From contig CAMYNR010000102.1 in assembly GCA_947259715.1 (NCBI GenBank), forward strand, positions 1 to 47,051: a stretch of 47,051 nt of DNA, in the 5' to 3' direction. The position numbers were made by a program, and so were the translations under genes. Of the stretch, positions 41,001-47,051 are shown piece after piece. Position 1 is the first letter of the stretch. Every line of letters starts with the position of its first letter. The notes below the pieces were generated by a model, which saw nothing but the letters and a program-made list of their open reading frames with translations, did not search any database and was not told where the DNA came from. This DNA is from an uncultured Desulfuromonadales bacterium. GTDB taxonomy: Bacteria; Desulfobacterota; Desulfuromonadia; Desulfuromonadales; Geopsychrobacteraceae.

Positions 41001-41205
41001 CCAACCCCTTTTCAAAGGCCAGGTGGATCTCGGCAATCGCCACGGGCTGGCGGAGACTGGCGCTGAGCCTGGTTTCAATCGCCGGTAAATAGTCATTCAG
41101 ATCAAGTTGGCTGATTAAAAGGGCTGTCAGGCCGAAACAGGCCATAAGGCTGAGCAATAACCAAGTGAGGAGCGGGCGGCGCTTGTGAAATGGGGGTCTG
41201 TTCAT
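38059..41205 (-). CDS. large AsmA-like (AsmA/TamB/YhdP group) protein
   Basis: 1048 residues. An N-terminal membrane anchor (LLTWLLLSLMACFGLTALLIS, about 12-32) is followed by DLNDYLPAIETRLSASLRQPVAIAEIHLAFEKGLAIELKQLVVGD, the typical AsmA N-terminal repeat entry. The rest is a long series of short beta-strands. The C-terminal 250 residues (HNATGGIHLQVRNGTLRKFRGLARVFSLLNVSQ, then VESVAMNLSLVGERNLIEDTVNFDLGVMPL) match the AsmA-like C-terminal domain. The group forms periplasmic bridge-like grooves that move phospholipid between membranes in Gram-negative bacteria. Specific subgroup assignment is not possible by eye. It is the sole gene on its transcript and is convergent with ubiE. Confidence 0.85.
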   Translation of the reverse strand: MNRPPFHKRRPLLTWLLLSLMACFGLTALLISQLDLNDYLPAIETRLSASLRQPVAIAEIHLAFEKGLAIELKQLVVGDPAAPLAEVPRLTATLKLRPLLERKLVFTQALIERPNLQFFLPLEKTPARESSQQLIDSFGINILTVRDAQLKIIRPQPDSPGELLHLNNLHAVLTGWGKDKSGRLVITGDYRQREHFSDFTVDLNLPAKNGPDEWRNEKMQVQLTLKQLASDALPAPFRARAPQFVDLHASLDGVPAEGASVQARLLSHQEQEELLSLNSLWLSTSHQESLKKLTGELLGLPIEGKILLDREPEQTLLSGTIGTQNQALSPELLRRWRIPKADKLQEGDLDRLILDLKKSWPVTADTKEQRRLGLEFAVTNLEWASPELQQLQDFSAELLLDDQNLMVSDGLASVGGHPIQFSGQIETLFKQPQLDLNLLFEPDLKRLEEQLTLPEHWQLSGPIPVTLKLTGRLDEPNYALHAELAATSIQLGELLQKTPEQQGSLQLNGLIDKEHLQVDDFEMTLGDFLIRGEGNFPRQPATDSVLLNLDGIDLAKLRAFSPLLEKLQLTGQIRPSLEYSKATGVLGHLQVSGLGTHFFHIVGDLNQARGEIHFNRDGLHFEELSAALGESPITLSGELTSWQEPRLELRVQSPEIRAIDLIFRNPELIFYDLDGRLLIDKQGIAFAPVHVTLETETQATVRGQVKDFKDPEVVLDISAEKANILDVIKVFQGPSRKPKQKEPAPKREFKPLLINVSARQGTLDGLSFQNAEGQIRDHRGVFTIYPLSFENDDGYCVARVEFDRNRQPGVLKVSGHAEDIDASVLHQSIFAKRGLISGELRGDFYLEGATAAGRFWHNATGGIHLQVRNGTLRKFRGLARVFSLLNVSQILAGKAPDMDKEGMPFTLLEGSVRIADGRLRTDDLHVESVAMNLSLVGERNLIEDTVNFDLGVMPLRTVDKVVSNIPIAGWVLAGEDKALFTAHFKIKGPSDAPKVRPIPIDSVSNTVFGIVKRTFGLPGKLVKDLGEILNRPANPELSPEQTESPGED

Positions 41206-41339
41206 CTGAGCCGATCATTCGGGGACGGGGCTGGGCTGATTGGGTCATGCTTTAATCGTTATATTTTCATCATAACCTCTCCGCAGGGGTTCGACAAGCA
41301 GCAAGCTGAGAGACCTGTTTTTACCGGGCCGATCAATTC

Positions 41340-41368
41340 TTTACATGACTACTGCCGCTTGTTAACAT
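41340..41368 (+). promoter_or_regulatory. predicted promoter for the smc operon
   Basis: TTTACA at 41340-41345 and TAACAT at 41363-41368 are 17 bp apart, about 98 bp upstream of the smc ATG. The perfect palindrome ATGGCGCGCCAT at 41367-41378 overlaps the -10 region. A GTCGG/CCGAC hairpin follows in the leader. Confidence 0.45.
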
Positions 41369-41465
41369 GGCGCGCCATGATAGGCATGGTGTTCTCATGC
41401 GATGGGTGTCGGTCTGTTTCCGACAGCTTCAAGTTTATTGCTCCTGGAGTGCAGATTCCGGCCGA

Positions 41466-44400
41466 ATGAAAATTAAACGTCTCGATATCGTCGGCTTTAA
41501 ATCCTTTGTCGACAAGGTGTCCCTCGATTTTCAGCAGGGCATTACCGGGGTGGTCGGACCAAACGGGTGCGGGAAAAGTAATATCGTCGATGCGATTCGC
41601 TGGTCGATGGGCGAGCAGAACGCCCGTTTCTTGCGCGGCCAGGCGATGGAAGATGTCATCTTCGGCGGCAGTGAAAGCCGAAAGCCGCATGGTCTGGCAG
41701 AGGTCTCGGTGGTTTTCGACAACAGCGCCAAAATCTGTCCGCCGGCCTATCGGGACTATGCTGAAATCATGGTCACCCGTCGCCTCTATCGCAGCGGCGA
41801 GAGTGAATATCTGCTGAATAAAACTCCGTGCCGGCTGCTCGATATCACTGAGCTGTTCATGGATACCGGGGTCGGAGCGCGGGCCTATTCGATTATCGAG
41901 CAGGGCAAGGTCGGCATGTTGGTCAGCGCCAAGCCGGCGGAGCGACGCAACCTGATCGAAGAGGCCGCCGGGGTCACAAAATATAAACTGCGCAAGAAAA
42001 CCGCCCTGCGCAAGATGGATGCCACCCGGCAGAACCTGGTCCGGTTAAGCGATATCATCTCTGAGGTGCGGCGACAGCTCAGTAGCCTGAAACGTCAGGC
42101 GCAGCGGGCCGAAAAATTCCGCGAGTACCGCGGCGAAGCCAAACGGCTGGAGCTGAGCCTGACCGGGAATAAGTTTCAACGCCTGCAGGCTGAAATCGCT
42201 CTGGTCTCGGAACAGGAGCAGGACGCCTCAGGACAGCTGGCCAAATTAGACGCCCGCTTGGAACAGGGCGAACTTCAGCTTGAAGAGCGACAGTTGGGCT
42301 TGACCGAAATTGAAGCTGAACTGTCGGCGTCCCAGGAGCGGGTCTATAAGCTCGCTGGGGAGATTCAGCGGGTCGAGGGGGAGCAGGCCCTGTCGCTGCG
42401 GCAGCGCGAACAGCTGCAAGCTCAGTCTGCCGAGCAGCGTGAGGAAAGGGCGCTGGTCAAGGAGCGTTTGACCTCCCTGGCTGAGGAGATTGGTCTGCTG
42501 CAGGAGGAGCAAGGCGGTTTCAGCGTCCGCCTGGAAAACCTTGCGGACGACTGTGAGGTGCAAGAAGAAGGTTTGCGTCAGGCGCTCAGTCGTGAACAGG
42601 CCCTGCTCAGTCAGCTTGAAGAGCGGCGGCGTGAATTGATGGAGCTGCTCGCTGAAGCGAACCGCCTGACCAATCGGCGCGAAGAGATCAAGCGGCGGCT
42701 GGAGTCCGAGAGCGACCGGCGCCAGCAACTTAAGGCCGAGGCAGTACGGCTCCATGAGCAGCAAGTAGAGCTCGATGCGACAAAACAGCAGCTGGATGAT
42801 CAGCTGCAGACAATTACCGAACGTCAGCAGCTGTTAACTGGCGAGCGGGAGCAGTTGGAGCGGCGGCGCCAGCAGCTCAAGGAACAATTCCGGCAGGCTG
42901 AAAGCGATTTGACGAAAGAGCGTCAGCAGACCGAACGCTGCGCGGATACGCCCTGGACGATAATTGCTGCCGATCTGCTGCGGGTGAAAGATCCAGCAGA
43001 TGAGGTCGCTATTGAGATGGCTCTCGGTGAGCGGCTGCAGGCCGTCCCTGTGGCGAGCCTGGAGGCGGCTGAGGATGCATTGCGGCATCTGCAGCAGGTA
43101 AAAGCTCGGGCCACTCTCTTGCTGCCACCGGGCACAGCAGCTGTTTGTGGTTTTTCGCCTGGGCAACCACTCCTTGAGCTGGTGCAGGCAAAGTCGGGAG
43201 CCGAGGTGCTGGTTCAGAATCTCCTCGCCGGAACCTTTCTGGTTGACGATCTGCGTGCCTATTGGGGGCAGCAGCTCCCTGCAGGGGCATTGCTGGTTGC
43301 CAAGGATGGCAGCTGCCTGAACTGGCGGGGAGAGCTGACCGCGGGACGTGCTGCCGAGAGTAATTCAGGCCTGCTGAGCAAAAAACGCCAGCTGGAGGAG
43401 TTGGCGCATGAGCTGACGCGCCGTGAAGAGCAACTGCAGCAGCACCTGAAGCAGCTTGCCCGCCTGCAGGATGAGCTTGAACAGAGTGAAGCCGAAGAGC
43501 AGGCTGCTGCCGCTGAAGAACACCAGCTGGAGTTGCAGTCCCTCAATTTGAAAAAGGACCGACAGGGGGTGCAGGCGGAGGTCGCGCGACTGGCCGAGCG
43601 GTTGGAATTGATCGAGTTCGATCGGGAGCAGATCGGCGAGCTTTGCAGCTCTTTGGAACAGGAAGGCGCCCAGCTGGCAGCTGGCAGCCAGCGCTCTAGC
43701 GAACAACAGCAGCAGTTGGAAGAGATGACAGAGACTCTCCAGGTGCAATTGGCTGAATTGCGTGGCCAGCTCGATGAGGAGCGTGAGCAGCTGACCGAAA
43801 AACGTGTCGCCCTGGCCGCTCTTCGTCAACAGCAGCAAGGGGTCAATGACACCCTGGAGCGTCTGGCCGGCCAGCAGCAGGAGCTGCAGCAGCGCCAACA
43901 ACAGCTGCAGCAGCGCCAGCAGACAGCAGAAGAGCAGCAGCGGGATCTTTGTCTGGGGGATGAGCGGCTCAAGGTCGAATTGGAGCTGCTGCTGGAGCGG
44001 CATGCCGCTCAGCAGCAGGCCAGCCAGCAGGTGCGGGAGCGTTATGAGCAGCAGCGTGCGCAGCTGGATGAGCAACGCGAGCAGTTGCGCTCAGTCCGTC
44101 TTGCGGCTGAGGATTTACGCAAGCAGGTCGCCCGGCTCCAGCTGCGGCAACATGAACTGCAGATGGAGGCCGAGCATGTCCGCCAGGGGGTCCAGGAGCG
44201 ATATCGGGTTGACCTGCATGAGCATCAGGTCCCCGAAGCGACCGAGGATGAACTGGAGCGGGAGCGCCAGCAGCTGAAGCGCCTGCAGCAGCGGATTGAA
44301 TCACTGGGTGAAGTCAACCTGATGGCGATTGACGAGTATCGGGAGCAGGAGGAACGCTACGATTTTCTCACCGGCCAGCGCGATGATCTGCAGCGTTCCC

Positions 44401-44936
44401 TTGATGATCTGCAGAAAGCGATCAGCCAGATCAATCGGACCACCCGGCGACGTTTCAAGGAGACCTTCGATCAAGTCAACGAAAAATTCCGGCAGGTCTT
44501 TCCCCGCTTGTTTCGCGGTGGTCAGGCGGAATTGCGGCTGATGGATGAGGAGGACCTGCTCGAGACCGGCATCGAAATTATCGTGCAGCCTCCCGGTAAG
44601 CGCCTGCAGAATGTTAATCTGCTTTCCGGCGGAGAAAAGGCGCTGACTGCGGTGGCGTTGATTTTTTCCTTGTTTCTGATCAAGCCAACGCCATTTTGTG
44701 TTTTGGATGAGGTCGATGCGCCCCTCGACGATGCCAATATCGATCGGTTTGCTGAGCTGGTTCGCGAAATGACCGACCAGTCGCAATTTATTATTATTAC
44801 CCACAGCAAGCGCACCATGACGATCGTCGATACGATGTATGGGGTTACCATGCAGGAACCGGGCGTCTCGAAGCTGGTTTCGGTGCGGATTAACGATCCA
44901 GAAGCTGTCAGTCCACCGGCCCGGGCGGCCGGCTAA
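41466..44936 (+). CDS. smc: chromosome partition protein Smc
   Basis: 1156 residues from the ATG at 41466. The N-terminal ATPase half has Walker A GPNGCGKSN (31-39) and the FLRGQAMEDVIFGGS loop. A long coiled coil follows, then the hinge (about residues 495-650; WTIIAADLLRVKDPADEVAIEMALGERLQAV) and a second coiled coil very rich in Gln and Glu. The C-terminal half has the signature LSGGEKALTAVALIFS and Walker B CVLDEVDAPLDDAN. The length is standard. It forms the condensin core with ScpA and ScpB (not in the window) and organises and segregates the chromosome. It is the first gene of the rightward cell-division run, with the Roadblock gene 21 bp downstream. Confidence 0.97.
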   Translation: MKIKRLDIVGFKSFVDKVSLDFQQGITGVVGPNGCGKSNIVDAIRWSMGEQNARFLRGQAMEDVIFGGSESRKPHGLAEVSVVFDNSAKICPPAYRDYAEIMVTRRLYRSGESEYLLNKTPCRLLDITELFMDTGVGARAYSIIEQGKVGMLVSAKPAERRNLIEEAAGVTKYKLRKKTALRKMDATRQNLVRLSDIISEVRRQLSSLKRQAQRAEKFREYRGEAKRLELSLTGNKFQRLQAEIALVSEQEQDASGQLAKLDARLEQGELQLEERQLGLTEIEAELSASQERVYKLAGEIQRVEGEQALSLRQREQLQAQSAEQREERALVKERLTSLAEEIGLLQEEQGGFSVRLENLADDCEVQEEGLRQALSREQALLSQLEERRRELMELLAEANRLTNRREEIKRRLESESDRRQQLKAEAVRLHEQQVELDATKQQLDDQLQTITERQQLLTGEREQLERRRQQLKEQFRQAESDLTKERQQTERCADTPWTIIAADLLRVKDPADEVAIEMALGERLQAVPVASLEAAEDALRHLQQVKARATLLLPPGTAAVCGFSPGQPLLELVQAKSGAEVLVQNLLAGTFLVDDLRAYWGQQLPAGALLVAKDGSCLNWRGELTAGRAAESNSGLLSKKRQLEELAHELTRREEQLQQHLKQLARLQDELEQSEAEEQAAAAEEHQLELQSLNLKKDRQGVQAEVARLAERLELIEFDREQIGELCSSLEQEGAQLAAGSQRSSEQQQQLEEMTETLQVQLAELRGQLDEEREQLTEKRVALAALRQQQQGVNDTLERLAGQQQELQQRQQQLQQRQQTAEEQQRDLCLGDERLKVELELLLERHAAQQQASQQVRERYEQQRAQLDEQREQLRSVRLAAEDLRKQVARLQLRQHELQMEAEHVRQGVQERYRVDLHEHQVPEATEDELERERQQLKRLQQRIESLGEVNLMAIDEYREQEERYDFLTGQRDDLQRSLDDLQKAISQINRTTRRRFKETFDQVNEKFRQVFPRLFRGGQAELRLMDEEDLLETGIEIIVQPPGKRLQNVNLLSGGEKALTAVALIFSLFLIKPTPFCVLDEVDAPLDDANIDRFAELVREMTDQSQFIIITHSKRTMTIVDTMYGVTMQEPGVSKLVSVRINDPEAVSPPARAAG

Positions 44937-44957
44937 CTGGCAGGCGAAGAGGTGAGG

Positions 44958-45317
44958 ATGCCCTTTAAATCACGACTGAACAAGCTGTTGGATGGGGTTC
45001 CGGGCGCACTCGGGGCGATTATTATTGACTGGGAAGGGGAAGCTGTTGATCAGGCAGCGCGGATTGGCGAATACGATATCAAGCTGTTAGGTGCTCACAA
45101 GGGGATTATTCTTAATCTGTTGCGTCAGATGTTGGCGCGGATTGACGGTGGTGAGCTGGAAGAGCTGATTATTCGAACCGATCGGTCGAAGATACTTCTG
45201 GCACCTTTAAATCAGGAATATTTTCTCGTCTTGAGTCTGGGCGCGGAGTCGATTGCGGCCCAAGGCACCTACCAGTTGCGGTGCTGCATTGAGGCGTTGC
45301 GTTCTGAATTTCAATAA
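44958..45317 (+). CDS. Roadblock/LC7-like protein
   Basis: 119 residues from the ATG at 44958, preceded by GAGGTGAGG; a GTG two codons earlier is possible. The sequence LLDGVPGALGAIIIDWEGEAVDQAARIGEYDIKLLGAHKGIILNLLR and later RTDRSKILLAPLNQEYFLVLSLGAES fits the Roadblock/LC7 fold (alpha/beta, about 115 residues, dimeric). Such proteins often regulate small GTPases of the MglA/Ras type. Its place between smc and ftsY, 21 bp and 80 bp away, suggests a link with FtsY or with chromosome segregation. No MglA-type GTPase is present in the window. Confidence 0.85.
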   Translation: MPFKSRLNKLLDGVPGALGAIIIDWEGEAVDQAARIGEYDIKLLGAHKGIILNLLRQMLARIDGGELEELIIRTDRSKILLAPLNQEYFLVLSLGAESIAAQGTYQLRCCIEALRSEFQ

Positions 45318-45397
45318 TGTCCGTTCGGCCCCGGTTCACAGTGCTGGACGGGGTTGTCGGATGAACTTATGACGATGGGAAAAGGACTTGTTCTCTC

Positions 45398-46588
45398 ATG
45401 GATTTAATGCAGTGGCTTGAAGCCTTTATCTTTGAATTGTCGCGGCTCCTGGCGACGGCGGGGGTTCCAGTAGAGTATCAGCAGCTCGGGGCGATCGGCA
45501 TCCTCTATTTGAGTGCGACCTTGCTGGTGTTGGCTGTTATTCTGATTTTACTCTCCGGGCAGCGGCCGCCAGCCGCGAAAGAAAAGTCGCTTGAGAAGAG
45601 AGCACCGCGCGCTATGCCCGAAGCCGAAGCCGAAGCCGAAGCCGAAGCCGAAGCCGAAGCCGAAGCCGAACCACTCAGCGCCCTGGAGCGTTTTAGGCGT
45701 GGTCTGGCGAAAACCCAGGCTTCCTTTGTCGGTCGGGTCGATAGCCTGCTTAGTGGCCGTTCGGCGATCGATGACGATCTGCTGGAAGAGTTGGAAGAGA
45801 TCCTTATCACTGCCGACCTTGGCATGCCGACCACGCAGGGATTGATCAGCTCCCTCGAATCGCGACGTCGCAAAGGGGCCCTGGAGACCACCGATCAGGT
45901 TCGCGCCGCCTTGATGGAAGAACTGAAAAAACTGCTGAAAACAGATAACCAGCCGCTTGATGTCTCAAGTGCTACGCCCTATGTCATCATGGTCGTCGGC
46001 GTCAACGGCGTTGGCAAAACGACCACGATTGGCAAACTTGCCAACCAGCTGGCCGGCCAAGGCAAGAAGGTGCTGCTAGGTGCTGGTGATACCTTTCGCG
46101 CCGCCGCTGCGGAGCAGCTGCAGATCTGGGGCGAGCGGGCCGGAGTCGATGTCATCCGCCATGCCGAAGGTGCCGACCCGGGGGCCGTCGCCTTCGATGC
46201 GGCCAAAGCGGCAGTGGCGCGACAGGTCGATGTGTTGATTCTGGACACCGCCGGCAGGCTGCACACAAAGGTTAATCTGATGGAGGAGCTGAAAAAGGTA
46301 CGTCGCGTCATCGATCGCGAAATACCTGGTGGCCCCCACGAAACGTTACTGGTTCTGGACGCCACGACCGGGCAGAATGCCCTGACCCAGGCCAAGCTTT
46401 TTAACCAAGCGGTCGAGCTTGACGGCATCGCCCTGACCAAACTGGATGGCACCGCCAAGGGGGGGATTGTTGTCGCCATCGCCACCGAATTGAATCTGCC
46501 GGTTCGGTTTGTCGGCATCGGTGAGGGCATTGAGGATCTGCGACCCTTTGATGCTGACATGTTTGTCTCAGCATTATTTAGAAACTGA
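45398..46588 (+). CDS. ftsY: signal recognition particle receptor FtsY with N-terminal membrane segment
   Basis: 396 residues. The first 60 include a hydrophobic segment (about 29-53; GAIGILYLSATLLVLAVILILLS), so this FtsY is probably an integral membrane protein, whereas many bacterial FtsY proteins bind the membrane peripherally. An acidic A-domain follows with an (EA)8E run (residues 75-91). The NG domain has LEELEEILITADLGM, Walker A GVNGVGKTTT (201-210), GDTFRAAAAEQL, DTAGRLHTKVNLMEEL and TKLDGTAKGG. It receives ribosome-SRP complexes at the inner membrane and hydrolyses GTP with Ffh. It lies in the run smc-Roadblock-ftsY-zapB-zapA. Confidence 0.97.
   Translation: MDLMQWLEAFIFELSRLLATAGVPVEYQQLGAIGILYLSATLLVLAVILILLSGQRPPAAKEKSLEKRAPRAMPEAEAEAEAEAEAEAEAEPLSALERFRRGLAKTQASFVGRVDSLLSGRSAIDDDLLEELEEILITADLGMPTTQGLISSLESRRRKGALETTDQVRAALMEELKKLLKTDNQPLDVSSATPYVIMVVGVNGVGKTTTIGKLANQLAGQGKKVLLGAGDTFRAAAAEQLQIWGERAGVDVIRHAEGADPGAVAFDAAKAAVARQVDVLILDTAGRLHTKVNLMEELKKVRRVIDREIPGGPHETLLVLDATTGQNALTQAKLFNQAVELDGIALTKLDGTAKGGIVVAIATELNLPVRFVGIGEGIEDLRPFDADMFVSALFRN
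45618..45670. repeat. hexanucleotide microsatellite CCGAAG in ftsY
   Basis: CCGAAG is repeated nearly nine times without a mismatch over 53 bp and encodes the (EA)8E run. Repeat-number change by slippage would keep the frame. Confidence 0.95.
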
Positions 46589-46642
46589 TTGATAATCTTG
46601 ACAATTTCTAACTGAACGCCTAAATTCAAAAAGGATTTTGCC

Positions 46643-46834
46643 ATGGACGATCTGCTGCTGAGCCGTCTGGAGAGGGCGGTGGAAAGTTTATTGGAGAAAA
46701 ATCGCCAGCTGCAACAGGAGTGTACCTCTCTAAGGCAGGAAAAAGCTGGGCTGGAGCAGGAACGCGGCCACTTGCTGAGCGAGGTCGAGAGAATTCTTGA
46801 ACGCATAGATAGCCTGCCGATGGAGGATTCTTGA
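46643..46834 (+). CDS. zapB: ZapB-like coiled-coil cell division protein
   Basis: 63 residues, all helical: MDDLLLSRLERAVESLLEKN, LQQECTSLRQEKAGLEQERGHLLSEVERILERI. This is a single short coiled coil of ZapB type, placed immediately before zapA, as in many Deltaproteobacteria. ZapB links the FtsZ ring to the chromosome through ZapA. AAGGATTTTGCC lies upstream of the ATG. Its stop overlaps the zapA start codon. The name rests on length, coiled coil and neighbour. Confidence 0.8.
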   Translation: MDDLLLSRLERAVESLLEKNRQLQQECTSLRQEKAGLEQERGHLLSEVERILERIDSLPMEDS

Positions 46835-47051
46835 AGCATAGTGTTCAAGTAAAGATTCAGGGGCGTGAATACACCCTCCGCAGCGAACAGTCTCCCGAAC
46901 AGGTTCAGCGGGTTGCCGATTTCGTTGATGCCAAGCTGACCGAGACCGCCGCCGGGCGTGCTGCCGATACCCGGGATCTGGCAGTTTTTACCCTGTTTAA
47001 CCTTGCTGGCCAGCATCTACAGTTGCTTGATGAGCGGGGGCAGCAGGCCGA
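46831..47051 (+). CDS. zapA: cell division protein ZapA, N-terminal part (runs off the window)
   Basis: The start is the TTG at 46831, overlapping the zapB stop (TTGA) and preceded by GGAGG. The readable part, KHSVQVKIQGREYTLRSEQ then VQRVADFVDAKLTETAAG and LAVFTLFNLAGQHLQL, is the ZapA N-terminal beta-hairpin and helix. ZapA binds FtsZ filaments in the cytoplasm and stabilises the Z ring. About 73 residues are present and the end is cut off by the window edge. Confidence 0.9.
   Translation, partial: MKHSVQVKIQGREYTLRSEQSPEQVQRVADFVDAKLTETAAGRAADTRDLAVFTLFNLAGQHLQLLDERGQQA

Noticed and set aside
45979-47016. 345-codon open frame opposite ftsY, zapB and zapA
   Set aside because: Covers three well-supported genes on the other strand; Ser/Arg-rich shadow composition.

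Overview
The window reads as chromosomal DNA of an anaerobic, cytochrome-rich Deltaproteobacterium, most likely of the Desulfuromonadales (Desulfuromonas/Geobacter/Pelobacter relatives). This is inferred from gene content: several multiheme c-type cytochromes, small 2[4Fe-4S] ferredoxins, a menaquinone methyltransferase, a DUF4212/VC_2705-type symporter linked to a cNMP/CBS/DUF294 protein, and an MJ0042/DUF3426 zinc-ribbon protein. It is not a species identification. No phage, transposase gene or CRISPR array was seen.

Layout. 1-4447: the end of a DUF3373-like outer-membrane gene, a monoheme cytochrome, a methyl-accepting chemotaxis protein and a secreted octaheme cytochrome of the tetrathionate-reductase family. 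4808-8052: a leftward run with a lycopene-cyclase-like membrane protein, a DUF2520 dehydrogenase, an FAA-hydrolase and a TRIC-like channel. 8160-11897: rhomboid protease, radical SAM protein and PAS histidine kinase. 12006-16416: acetate kinase, a ferredoxin, an MJ0042/DUF3426 protein, hypoxanthine phosphoribosyltransferase and a DUF1573 protein.

16415-25246 is a respiratory island. A Rieske/cytochrome b/tetraheme cytochrome operon runs rightward. It converges on a leftward operon that looks like alternative complex III (pentaheme cytochrome, molybdopterin-oxidoreductase-like protein, four-cluster Fe-S protein, NrfD-like protein, DUF3341 protein, monoheme lipoprotein), with a small ferredoxin gene next to the junction. 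Each operon has one gene with an apparent single-base frameshift. Palindromic repeats lie in the gaps. Both operons would oxidise or reduce menaquinone on the periplasmic side; no terminal oxidase is present.

25313-30246: a small Cys-rich protein, a CheY/CheX-type pair with a 55-residue membrane protein, a metallo-beta-lactamase-fold protein with an altered metal site, tRNA-Arg(CCG) followed by a 200-bp tandem duplication of its 3' end, and a MarR regulator with the metal exporter DmeF. 30415-36432 is a five-gene leftward operon: symporter small and large subunits, cNMP/CBS/DUF294 protein, putative aminopeptidase and an MBL-fold hydrolase. 36719-47051: Nudix hydrolase, MenG/UbiE, a large AsmA-like protein, then a rightward chromosome/cell-division run: Smc, a Roadblock protein, FtsY, ZapB and the start of ZapA.

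Most gene starts were moved from the longest open frame to an ATG with a ribosome binding site. All functions come from motif and family recognition by eye; no database search was run.
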